57,884 bases of DNA, taken from an uncultured Lachnospiraceae bacterium. GTDB taxonomy: Bacteria; Bacillota; Clostridia; Lachnospirales; Lachnospiraceae. Shown piece by piece: positions 1 to 8,321 of the stretch. Where the stretch lies: NCBI GenBank assembly GCA_900314295.1, contig OMUU01000187.1:1-57884 (forward strand). The letters are read 5' to 3'. The translations under genes were made by a program, and so were the position numbers. The notes under the pieces were generated by a model, which ran no database searches, was not told where the DNA came from, and worked only from the letters and a program-made list of their open reading frames with translations. How positions within the stretch are numbered: position 1 is the first letter of the stretch; every line of letters begins with the position of its first letter.

Positions 1-1
1 G

Positions 2-30
2 ATCATATCAAACTCCTACTCTCTTGTCAA
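2..30 (-). promoter_or_regulatory. Sigma-A promoter reading out of the window to the left
   Basis: On the minus strand TTGACA (25-30) and TATGAT (2-7) are separated by exactly 17 bases, which is a full consensus housekeeping promoter. It fires leftward, so its gene lies outside the window. It sits just after the terminator of the L,D-transpeptidase gene and therefore starts a new transcription unit. Confidence 0.75.
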
Positions 31-57
31 GAATTTTTTTGCGGAAACTAATACCAA

Positions 58-82
58 TCGGGGACTGTACTGCAGTCCCCGA
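58..82 (-). terminator. Hairpin after the L,D-transpeptidase gene
   Basis: A perfect 10-bp stem (TCGGGGACTG with CAGTCCCCGA) with a 5-base loop lies about 50 bases beyond the stop codon. The T-tract after it on the minus strand is weak and interrupted, so termination is likely but not certain to be efficient. Confidence 0.55.
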
Positions 83-133
83 CCTCTTGAAACCATATAT
101 ACGAAGGACCAGATTCTCCCCACCGGTATCCGC

Positions 134-1933
134 TTAATAATATGTCACCACCGTTGTACCGGAGGGTACATGGTCATAGATATATTTTGCGTTTTCCAAT
201 GCAAGTCTTACACAACCGTGAGAAGTTGCGGCATCCAGCGATCCGTCCACAATATGAACCGGTGATGAGGACCCGTCATAAATTACGGAATGGAACAGGT
301 AATCGCCGTAGAACTGACTGTAATACCAGCACTTGCTTCCCTCGCTCCAGAAATAAAGTCCCTTCATTCCGAGTCTGTATACACCGGTAACCGTCGGCGT
401 CGAAGGCTTCCCATTAGAACACGGCCAATACTTCTGATTCTGCCAGTTGTTCCTGCTTCCCGTATACAAGCCTACGCGATGCGTAGAAAGGTTCACCAGA
501 AGAAGGTAACCCGTAGAGCTCGAATACCCCTGCGCTTTGCTATCCATTGCGGCGTGAGGATTCACATACTTGTAAAAGGTGTTGGACGTGCTGCCGGGTG
601 CCCCGTTTCCCTTTGCCGCCACGCGGATCTCTATTGCCTCCAGACGGTATCCGAATCCTGCGCTTCCGCATTCCGCCCCGTTCGATGCCCATCCGGTCCA
701 GCCAAATCTCTGCACATGTACGCGATAATACACGTCAAAATTATTTGCCATTTCACCGGTCAGCTGGATCTGGATTGCCTCCAGACGAAGGGAACTTCCC
801 TCCGTTCCGGATGTATCTCCATCAGCTTTCCATGCTGTCTCCCATCCGGTTCTCTGTACATGCGAGCGGTACGAAATCCCGCCGCTGAATCCCGTTGTAT
901 TGTCCAGATGAATCCTGACCGCCTCCATCCGGAATGACCGGCCCGTCGTCCCGCTCAGAGTGCCGTTTGAAACCTCTCCCTGGCTCCATCCGAGCTTCTG
1001 CACATGGGTCTGATACGTTACCGTGGGTACGGTAAGATAAGCGGTATTCCGGGAAGCCGACCGCGCCGGTGCCGCCTCCCCCTTCTTTACAAGTGCTACT
1101 TCATACGCCTCAACCCGACGGCTCAAATCCGCTGTTCCGGCCGTCTCGCCGTTTTTCGCCCATGCAAGCCATCCGAAGCTCTGCACATGGACGCGGTAGT
1201 AAAGATCGTACTGATCCGCGTCGCTTCCCGCCAGCTGCATGGCGATTGCCTCGACCCGGAGCTTCTGTCCCGTAGTTCCCGCAAGCGCTCCGTCGCTCTG
1301 CCATCCGGTCCAGCCCAGACGCTGCACGTACGTATTGTAGGTAATATCGAGATTTTCATCGCCTTTAATACTGGCCTTGATCGCCTCAACTCGAAGGCCT
1401 CTCCCCATCGTACCTGCAAAAGTCCGGGCAGTCTTCCCGGGAACGACATCTTCCTGCCACCCCTCCTGCTGAACATGTGCGGTATAACTCACAAAGGGCA
1501 TCTCCGGAACATCTTCTCCCTCTTCTTTCTTCTCGGAAGGATTGTTCTCGGAGCTGCTCGACGTCTCCGGCGAGCCCAATACAGATTCTCCGTCCTCGAC
1601 TTGCGCATCCTTCGACACAATCGCCCCCTTGTTCTCCTCTGCTTTATCTCCGGAGCTTCCTTCTTCCGAGCTTCCTTGCTCTGACGTATCGTTTTCCACG
1701 AGGCCCGCATTTCCGGATGCTATACCATCTGTTTTGCTGTCCGCTGCGCCATTCGGCGCAAGGATGCTCTCATCCCTCGCACTGTCTGATGCACCATTCT
1801 CGAAGCTCTCTGCGTCACCGGCCACAGAAGCTACGGTCGAAGCCGCATCCTCTGCAAAAACCGGGCATGCCGTGGATAGTACCCCCATTACCGTCAACCC
1901 TGCGACAAGCTTTACCAGGACTTTTCCTTTCAT
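134..1933 (-). CDS. Secreted L,D-transpeptidase with six ChW repeats
   Basis: The 599-residue product should be an exported cell-wall enzyme. A signal peptide (1-27, ending VFA-ED) is followed by an acidic Ser/Glu-rich linker (about 30-145). Six ChW (clostridial hydrophobic W) repeats sit in two groups of three (about 148-282 and 307-437), each with an HVQ..GW core and a GT.G..RVEA half. A YkuD-type L,D-transpeptidase domain (about 472-597) ends the protein, with the catalytic motif SHGCVRL (His572, Cys574). The family cross-links peptidoglycan stems or attaches proteins to them. ChW repeats probably bind a wall ligand. The gene is last in the polysaccharide locus, preceded by a strong GGGAGGAGG site. 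A role in fixing the locus product or the wall around it is inference. Confidence 0.9.
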   Translation of the reverse strand: MKGKVLVKLVAGLTVMGVLSTACPVFAEDAASTVASVAGDAESFENGASDSARDESILAPNGAADSKTDGIASGNAGLVENDTSEQGSSEEGSSGDKAEENKGAIVSKDAQVEDGESVLGSPETSSSSENNPSEKKEEGEDVPEMPFVSYTAHVQQEGWQEDVVPGKTARTFAGTMGRGLRVEAIKASIKGDENLDITYNTYVQRLGWTGWQSDGALAGTTGQKLRVEAIAMQLAGSDADQYDLYYRVHVQSFGWLAWAKNGETAGTADLSRRVEAYEVALVKKGEAAPARSASRNTAYLTVPTVTYQTHVQKLGWSQGEVSNGTLSGTTGRSFRMEAVRIHLDNTTGFSGGISYRSHVQRTGWETAWKADGDTSGTEGSSLRLEAIQIQLTGEMANNFDVYYRVHVQRFGWTGWASNGAECGSAGFGYRLEAIEIRVAAKGNGAPGSTSNTFYKYVNPHAAMDSKAQGYSSSTGYLLLVNLSTHRVGLYTGSRNNWQNQKYWPCSNGKPSTPTVTGVYRLGMKGLYFWSEGSKCWYYSQFYGDYLFHSVIYDGSSSPVHIVDGSLDAATSHGCVRLALENAKYIYDHVPSGTTVVTYY

Positions 1934-2074
1934 CTCGTTTCCTCCTCCCTTTATGCTACACTTCCTTTCCTTCCTTTATTATACGATACCCAAGACATAT
2001 ATGATATAAAAATATCAGGAACTTCCGAAAGAACAGTAACTAACACTGCAGGATCCGAAAAGGGCATCTGCCTC
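1934..2074. other. Intergenic region with a possible weak promoter for the L,D-transpeptidase gene
   Basis: This gap holds a TATAAT hexamer on the minus strand (1978-1983) about 45 bases before the start codon, but no recognisable -35 box. The gene may be transcribed on its own in addition to read-through from the cluster. No coding potential is seen. Confidence 0.35.
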
Positions 2075-3970
2075 CTAATGCTGCAAAACCGGAAGTTCCC
2101 ATTTTTCTTCTCCCACCCGCAGCCTGAAATCCGCCTGCCGGATCGAGAGATTCGGATTATAATAAGGATCTCCCTGAATCAGCAGATCCTTCCACCTCTT
2201 GGCAAACCGGTTAATTTCCGACTGGAACCTCTTAAGCTTCTCTCCGGTGTCATCCAGGCCTCTGGATTTCGATTCATAATGGTAGAATTCCGCGCAGGCG
2301 TCGTACACGACCAGATATCCCTCTTTCCGGACACGCAGACAGAAGTCAATATCATTGAAGGCGACCTCAAACTTCTCATCCAGGCCTCCGACCTTGTCAA
2401 AGACCTCTTTTTTTACCATCATGCATGCCGCGGTGACTGCGTTGAGATCCTGCGTGCAGATCGCGCGCAATCCGTATCCCGCCAGTCCGCGCCCGAGTCC
2501 CGTGAACATATGTCCGGCAATTCCGCCTGCTCCGATGATCACTCCCGCGTGCTGAATGGTGTCGTCAGGATAATAAAGCTTAGCTCCCACAATCCCCACG
2601 TCACTTCTCATGCAGATATCGAGCATGTCCTTCATACTCTCCGGACGGATCATCTGGGTGTCATTGTTTAATAGCCACAGATATGTTCCCCTTGCAAACT
2701 GGGCTCCGAAATTATTGATTGCAGAAAAATTAAACGGGCCGTTCCAGACAACTACACGGGTGTTTTCCTTCCTTTTCAGTTCTTCATAATACGAAAAAGT
2801 TTTTTCCTCTGTGCTGTTGTTCTCGACAATGATCCACTCAAGGTTCCGGTAGACAGACTTTCCTTCCACGGATTCGATACATCGCCTCAGATCCTCCACG
2901 TGATCCTTATTTGGAACAATAACCGACACGAGCGGATGCTCGTTCCAGCTGTACACCGTGCGATATACGCCGAGAACCTCGCCGATGGAAGCCTTTGCCG
3001 GAACGCCGATTCTCTGATAATGCGCGGTAACCGCCCTGGCGCCGTTCTCGAAGGCGTAGCGTTTATGCTCCGGATCCGCCGCTGTGGAGTCCGGACTTTT
3101 CCTCCAGTGGTAAAGCACCTTCGGAATGTGATAAATTCTTCCGGCCTTCTCGGTATAGCGAAGGATCAGATCCTGATCCTGTGCGCCGTCATACTCGGAG
3201 AGAAACCCGCCGCATTGTTCATACAGCCATCTTCGGAACACGAAGATATGACAGATGTAGTTCGTGCTGCACAGGAGATCCGGATTGAAATCGGGCTTGA
3301 AATTCGGCTCCAGATACCGTTCTCCCCCATAGCTGATCTTATCCTCATCGGAATAGAGAACATCAATGTTCGGATTCCGGTCAATGGCATCGGCGCATTC
3401 ATAGAGCGCGTCCGGTGCCAGGATGTCGTCATGGTCGCACAGCACAACAAAATCACCGGAGGCCATCTCCAGAGCGGCATTGGTATTCCCCGATATTCCC
3501 TCGTTTTTCTCCAGATATCTTACCCGGATTCTGGAATCCTTCCGGATATATTCTTCAAGAACATCATGAAGCGGACTTACCGCCGGATCCATCTGTCCGG
3601 TTCCGTCCCCATGACCGCCTTTTCCTTCGGGCCTTTCCTCCACATTGCCGTTATTTCCCGCAGCGCTTCCATCCGCAAGGCAGAGCTCCCAATGCGGATA
3701 CGTCTGTTTTTCTACCGAATCCATGAGCTCACGGAGAAACTTCTCCGGTGTCCGATAGAGAGGGACAACGATGCTGAAGGTAACCGGGTTCTCAAACCGA
3801 CGCTCTCTCTGCCGCCTCAGCTCCTGCGGACTCGTTCCATTTCGTCTCCGAAAGGCCTTATAATCATTCTCTGCGGTGAAGTGAACCTGATACCAGTTGC
3901 TGATTTTTCTTCCGGTGTCACGGATGCCGTTTTCTCTCAGGTAGTGAAACGTTTTTGATACAAGATTCAT
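2075..3970 (-). CDS. Double-domain GT2 glycosyltransferase (distal copy)
   Basis: This 631-residue cytoplasmic enzyme contains two GT-A glycosyltransferase family 2 domains. The first has FSIVVPLYRTP and the metal-binding acidic run CDHDDI. The second has VSVIVPNKDH and LLNNDTQMI, with a late FNDIDFCLRVR motif. Such proteins build the repeat unit of rhamnans and related surface glycans. The start chosen is the ATG at 3970, which overlaps the TGA of the preceding GT2 gene as ATGA; the open frame extends 31 codons further up but those codons lie inside the neighbour. It is clearly a paralogue of that neighbour, sharing FKPDFNPDLLCSTNYICH almost exactly, so the pair arose by duplication. Donor and linkage cannot be read from the sequence. 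Confidence 0.88.
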   Translation of the reverse strand: MNLVSKTFHYLRENGIRDTGRKISNWYQVHFTAENDYKAFRRRNGTSPQELRRQRERRFENPVTFSIVVPLYRTPEKFLRELMDSVEKQTYPHWELCLADGSAAGNNGNVEERPEGKGGHGDGTGQMDPAVSPLHDVLEEYIRKDSRIRVRYLEKNEGISGNTNAALEMASGDFVVLCDHDDILAPDALYECADAIDRNPNIDVLYSDEDKISYGGERYLEPNFKPDFNPDLLCSTNYICHIFVFRRWLYEQCGGFLSEYDGAQDQDLILRYTEKAGRIYHIPKVLYHWRKSPDSTAADPEHKRYAFENGARAVTAHYQRIGVPAKASIGEVLGVYRTVYSWNEHPLVSVIVPNKDHVEDLRRCIESVEGKSVYRNLEWIIVENNSTEEKTFSYYEELKRKENTRVVVWNGPFNFSAINNFGAQFARGTYLWLLNNDTQMIRPESMKDMLDICMRSDVGIVGAKLYYPDDTIQHAGVIIGAGGIAGHMFTGLGRGLAGYGLRAICTQDLNAVTAACMMVKKEVFDKVGGLDEKFEVAFNDIDFCLRVRKEGYLVVYDACAEFYHYESKSRGLDDTGEKLKRFQSEINRFAKRWKDLLIQGDPYYNPNLSIRQADFRLRVGEEKWELPVLQH

Positions 3971-6156
3971 TTTCCTGTCTCCTGTCGAAGGCAGAACGGC
4001 CCGATCGTCAGAGAAAAGTTCGGATTGTAGCAGGGATCTCCCTTTGCCAGAAAATCCTTCCATGTCGATTCGAACCGCTCCACCTCTGAGCGGAATCTCT
4101 CCACCTTTTCCCTGGTATCCTCCGTTCCTCTGGATTTGGACTCATAATGATAAAACTCCGCTGAGGGTTCGTATACGATCCGCTTTCCGTATGCGCCGAC
4201 CTTCATACAGAAATCGATGTCGTTGAATGCGACCGCATACTCCTCGGTCAACCCGCCGACCGCCTCAAAAATTTCTTTTCTCACCATCAGACAGGCAGCT
4301 GTGACCGCGCTGTAATCCTGTGTGATCACCGCGCGCCCCATGTAACCGGGATCCCTTGACGAAAGGTTGCAAAAGGCATGTCCGGCGACTCCTCCGAAAC
4401 CGACGATGACGCCGGCATGCTGAATCGTCCGATCCGGATACAGAAGTCTCGCACCCGCGATTCCCACGTCCTCTCTCAGACAGAGGTCCGCCATCGCCTT
4501 CAGACTCTCCGGACGAATCATCTCCGTGTCGTTATTCAAAAGAAGCAGAAGCTCTCCTCCGGCCTGCCGCACTCCAAAGTTATTGATTTTCGAATAATTG
4601 AAGCCGCCCTGATAGGTAAGAATGGTGACGTTTTCCCGGTCCCGGATGGAGTCGTAGTAACGGAAGGTCTCTTCCTCCGTGCTGTTGTTCTCCACGATGA
4701 TCCATTCGTAGTTCCGATACACGGATTTCTTGTCGACTGAATCCATACACTTCTTCAGGTCTGACACATGATCCTTGTTCGGTACAATAATGGAAATCAT
4801 CGGTTCCCGGCCCCAGTCGTACACAGTGTGGTAGGTGCCGACCAGAGGCCCCTTCTCCACATGAGCAGGAATCCCCTCTCTTCTGTAATGCGCCTCCACC
4901 GCCCTCGCCCCATTCTCGAAAGCATACGCTTTTGATTCCGGGTTGTCTGCTGTCGATCCGTAATGACTTCTCCAGTGATAGAGAATCTTCGGCACATGAA
5001 CGATCTTTCCGGCTTTCTCCGTATACCGCAGAATCAGGTCATGATCCTGCGCACCGTCGAACTCCTCCCGGAAGCCTCCGTATTTTTCATAAAAGCTTCT
5101 GGGAAACAGAAACAGATGACAGATATAATTTGTGCTGCACAGAAGATCCGGATTGAAATCAGGCTTGAAGTTCGGGTCAAACCGCCTCGAGGAATCCATG
5201 GAAATCTTGTCTTCATCTGTATATACGATCTCCACATCCCGGTCCTGAAGGGCCTTCACAAGCTCAAACAGCGCATTTGGGGGAATCACATCATCATGAT
5301 CGCACAGCAAAATGTAGTCTCCGTCCGCCATCTTCAGCGCTTCATTGGTGTTTCCGGAGATTCCCTCGTTCTTCTCAAGCTTTCGGTAACGAATCCGCGA
5401 ATCTCTTGCCATGTATTTGCGGATCACCTCTTCCACACACAGGTCCTCACCGCTGCCGTCGGCAATACAGAGCTGCCATTTTCCGTAGGTCTGCTTTTGT
5501 ATGGAACGCAAAAGCTCCCGCAGATATTTCTTCCTGGTCCGATACGCGGGGATGACGATGCTGATCCTCGGCTCGTAGGAAAAATGATATTTTCTCTGCT
5601 CCGCCAGCTCATCCGGCTTTACCTCGTTCTTTCTGGCCCATTTCTCATAGGCGGGAATTCGGTCCGAGCTGTTCAGTCTCCGGACCACCAGGCTTGCATA
5701 CCTTCTTGGTCCGAACTGACGAAAATATTGGAAATCGTCGGCAATCAGCTGTCGGTTCACATGCTTCAGCATGTCTGCCGCCCCCTCAAAGTGGCGGTTT
5801 TCCTGACGGCTCAGCATGTTCACCGTTCGAAAATCCACCGGATACTTCTCGGATTCCGCCCCGCCCGGAGAGCAGAAAAGAACGAGATACTGATTCTCCC
5901 CTTTTTCCTTTCGGAAGCGAATCTGAAAGCCCATCATTTCATCACTTTCTGATCCGCCAAGGGCGCGGATCACGTCGGAACGGTACAGCGTTTTGATATC
6001 TGCGTCGACAGCTCTGCCATCCCGCCGCTCTACCCTGATTTCGGTATGCGTCAGTAGCCTCCCGTCAGTTTTTCCTTCCCCGATCCATGCCGCCCAGCCG
6101 ACGGCTGTCAGGACATCCTCATCTGTTTTCGTCTCGTCTATATTGTACTTTATCAT
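3967..6156 (-). CDS. Double-domain GT2 glycosyltransferase with N-terminal beta domain
   Basis: The 729-residue protein has an N-terminal region (about 1-190) not seen in its downstream paralogue and probably beta-rich. Two GT2 domains follow. The first (from about 197) carries ISIVIPAYRT and the acidic DHDD at 286-289. The second (from about 460) carries ISIIVPNKDH and LLNNDTEMI. It should add two sugars or two linkages of a polymer repeat at the inner membrane face. No good ribosome site precedes the ATG, and the upstream methyltransferase-kinase gene stops only 9 bases away, so coupled translation is likely. The two GT2 genes plus the ABC exporter resemble polymannose/rhamnan O-antigen loci; the polymer identity is inferred from the rhamnose genes only. 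Confidence 0.87.
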   Translation of the reverse strand: MIKYNIDETKTDEDVLTAVGWAAWIGEGKTDGRLLTHTEIRVERRDGRAVDADIKTLYRSDVIRALGGSESDEMMGFQIRFRKEKGENQYLVLFCSPGGAESEKYPVDFRTVNMLSRQENRHFEGAADMLKHVNRQLIADDFQYFRQFGPRRYASLVVRRLNSSDRIPAYEKWARKNEVKPDELAEQRKYHFSYEPRISIVIPAYRTRKKYLRELLRSIQKQTYGKWQLCIADGSGEDLCVEEVIRKYMARDSRIRYRKLEKNEGISGNTNEALKMADGDYILLCDHDDVIPPNALFELVKALQDRDVEIVYTDEDKISMDSSRRFDPNFKPDFNPDLLCSTNYICHLFLFPRSFYEKYGGFREEFDGAQDHDLILRYTEKAGKIVHVPKILYHWRSHYGSTADNPESKAYAFENGARAVEAHYRREGIPAHVEKGPLVGTYHTVYDWGREPMISIIVPNKDHVSDLKKCMDSVDKKSVYRNYEWIIVENNSTEEETFRYYDSIRDRENVTILTYQGGFNYSKINNFGVRQAGGELLLLLNNDTEMIRPESLKAMADLCLREDVGIAGARLLYPDRTIQHAGVIVGFGGVAGHAFCNLSSRDPGYMGRAVITQDYSAVTAACLMVRKEIFEAVGGLTEEYAVAFNDIDFCMKVGAYGKRIVYEPSAEFYHYESKSRGTEDTREKVERFRSEVERFESTWKDFLAKGDPCYNPNFSLTIGPFCLRQETGK

Positions 6157-6165
6157 AAAGGCTGT

Positions 6166-8310
6166 TCAGTTCTCCCGGCCCGTCAGCCGTCGAAGAAATC
6201 CTCCCTTTCTGTGGTGTATTCCCGATGCACTCGCCTCCCGCTGCTTCTGAAGATCCGCCAGCGGCGTGAGAAAATCCCGGCTCACCTCTGTGAAGCTGCA
6301 GGCAAAGGAAACGATATGGCAGTCCGCCGTCGATGACGTTTTTTCAGGCTCCCACCGTATGGTAAAATTCGGATCCTCCTCCCAGAAATAAATGGCAGAA
6401 AGATACGCCGGCTTCCCGGATGGCAACGGTCCTGTCTGAATGATGCCGTCTTCCGATTCCCGGAAAACCGGCATGCCGTTTGTCCGCAAAAGCATGGGAG
6501 GTCTGCCGTCCACGGTAAGCCGACGGATTCGCAGAATACCCGGACTGTCCCCGGGGTCAAGCCGGATCATCGTTGTCCCCGGCGGAACTTTCAGCTCGCC
6601 GGAAAAGCTTCCGTCCTTCATCCGGTAATCCGAGGCGCGCATCTCAGAAAATGTCTCCGCACCGTCCTCGCCCGGAAAATAGACCCGAAGATCCCGGTCC
6701 CGACTTCCCGTCTTCGCACATCCGTGCGAGAACTCTTCCTGAAGATCTCTCACCGGAATCCGGTCTTTTGTAAGCCATCTCTGGAAGGAATCCTCCATAG
6801 ACGCGAAAATCCTGCGCTCTTGTCCAAACAGACCGGCCTTCTCGTAGATCCCGTCTTCCTCAAGAAGCTGTCTCTTTTCCCCTCCGCGAAGATAATAAAA
6901 AAGAATCCGGTATCGCAAAAAACCGGACGGAATGGGAAATCCAAAGGTCCACTCATAATCAATCAGTGTGCTTTTCCCGCCGCTTCGGATCACATTGGCC
7001 GGAATCAGATCCACATCCGATACCGGCAATGTTTTCAGGGACAGAGTCTCGCATTTTCCGGCAACCTCTCCGAAGATTTCACGAAACGGCTCCGTCATCA
7101 CAAAGGCGGTCTCCCGATCTTTTGGAACAACCAGATCCAGGTATCGGATCAGCGCCTTAGTACAAGCTTCCGGGCCCTGCTCTTCCAGAATACGATCCAG
7201 ATATTCCTCAAAGGTTTCGCCGGTCAGGTATTCCATCCGGACCGTTCCTGCTTTTTCCGTCGCCTCACAGCGATTGATTTGCAAGCTGTCTCCATACATC
7301 CCGGCCAGCTTTCCGGAAAGCGTACAAATTCGATCGACATGAACAGCAGCAGCCTTTGTAAGCGCCGTCTTCTCCACATATCGCGCCCCGTCTGCAGCGA
7401 ATTTTTCATAGACGGCGGTGTACAAGGCATACTTCTCCGCTCTTTCCCCGGAAAATTTTGCGTACAGAAGCGTATCCGCCGTCCGACGATTTCCCTGAAT
7501 CAGAAGCAGTGCCGGAACGGTCCCGTCACCCGTCCCGGATCCCTCTCCTCCGAAATGCCGTTCGGAAAGCCACCGTTCCCCGGTGATCTCCATCGGAAAC
7601 TTCTCATCCGGCCGGACTTCGTACAGCTCTGTCCGGTAACCGGATAGCAGGCTGTCCCCGACAATCTGACGGTATTCCCCTATTCCTTTCAGGAGAATCA
7701 GCATAAATCCGTCCTCTGCGAGAAACGGAAGGAGCTCCCGAAGCATCTCTCTGCATGGAGCCTCTCCGGAAAGGAACTGCGATGCCCTCTGAATCGGACC
7801 GATGCAGGTAATGAGATCGAACCGCTTCTGCTCCCGCGGAAGGTTCAGCCGGATTTTTCTGCAAAAGTCCCGGAAATCTCCGGCATACAATGTCACATTC
7901 TCCCGCTCACCGTTCCGCACCTCGTTGATCTTACACCGGACCGGATCGGAATCCCAGCTGACTAATCTTCCGCTTTTCTCCGCCAATACCTCGGTCAGCG
8001 AACCACAGCCACCTCCGATCTCCAACACAGACGCAGGCGCCGGGATCTTAAAAGCGCGCACAAGATTTGCCTTCAGCCCCGAGAGCTCCTCGAGCAGAAA
8101 TTCGCTCTTCCGCTCCTGTATCACAGACCTGTACCGATCCTTCGGACAGGTACGGAGAATCTCCAGCAATTCCCTTTCCTCCGCCTCAGCCGCTTCCGGT
8201 CCGCTTCCCGCTTGCTCTCTTCCAGCCGTTTCCTTCCCGCTGTCCGACTGCTCTCTTCCAGCCGTTTCCGTTCTGATGCCCGATTGCACTTTCCCAGCTT
8301 CTTCCCTCAT
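6166..8310 (-). CDS. Methyltransferase-kinase fusion, WbdD-like chain terminator candidate
   Basis: Three parts are visible in 714 residues. Residues about 70-250 are a class I SAM methyltransferase with motif I VLEIGGGCGSLTE (95-107). Residues about 285-480 look like an aminoglycoside-phosphotransferase or protein-kinase fold: YVEK lysine (314), a MEYLTGE hinge, a catalytic-loop-like DLIPAN (Asp434, Asn439) and metal Asp451 in LIDYEW. The rest is a beta-rich region of unknown role. E. coli O9a WbdD has the same order (methyltransferase then kinase), a similar length, and caps the growing glycan for ABC export. Here the gene directly follows the exporter ATPase (11 bases). ATG 8310 is preferred over the GTG at 8316 because AAGG lies 9 bases before it. 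The N-terminus carries a 12-residue tandem repeat. Confidence 0.7.
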   Translation of the reverse strand: MREEAGKVQSGIRTETAGREQSDSGKETAGREQAGSGPEAAEAEERELLEILRTCPKDRYRSVIQERKSEFLLEELSGLKANLVRAFKIPAPASVLEIGGGCGSLTEVLAEKSGRLVSWDSDPVRCKINEVRNGERENVTLYAGDFRDFCRKIRLNLPREQKRFDLITCIGPIQRASQFLSGEAPCREMLRELLPFLAEDGFMLILLKGIGEYRQIVGDSLLSGYRTELYEVRPDEKFPMEITGERWLSERHFGGEGSGTGDGTVPALLLIQGNRRTADTLLYAKFSGERAEKYALYTAVYEKFAADGARYVEKTALTKAAAVHVDRICTLSGKLAGMYGDSLQINRCEATEKAGTVRMEYLTGETFEEYLDRILEEQGPEACTKALIRYLDLVVPKDRETAFVMTEPFREIFGEVAGKCETLSLKTLPVSDVDLIPANVIRSGGKSTLIDYEWTFGFPIPSGFLRYRILFYYLRGGEKRQLLEEDGIYEKAGLFGQERRIFASMEDSFQRWLTKDRIPVRDLQEEFSHGCAKTGSRDRDLRVYFPGEDGAETFSEMRASDYRMKDGSFSGELKVPPGTTMIRLDPGDSPGILRIRRLTVDGRPPMLLRTNGMPVFRESEDGIIQTGPLPSGKPAYLSAIYFWEEDPNFTIRWEPEKTSSTADCHIVSFACSFTEVSRDFLTPLADLQKQREASASGIHHRKGGFLRRLTGREN
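8213..8269 (-). repeat. 36-bp-period repeat in the N-terminus of the methyltransferase-kinase
   Basis: A 21-base segment (8213-8233) recurs exactly at 8249-8269, giving a 36-base period or 12 codons. It encodes two units beginning TAGREQ in a hydrophilic, probably disordered N-terminal tail before the methyltransferase fold. Being a multiple of three, copy changes would alter tail length and not the frame. Confidence 0.8.
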
Positions 8311-8321
8311 ACACACCTGCC

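Noticed and set aside
290..1684. Plus-strand open frames opposite the L,D-transpeptidase gene
   Set aside because: They are Arg/Pro/Ser-rich antisense shadows with no ribosome sites or recognisable domains, while the minus-strand frame has a complete domain architecture.
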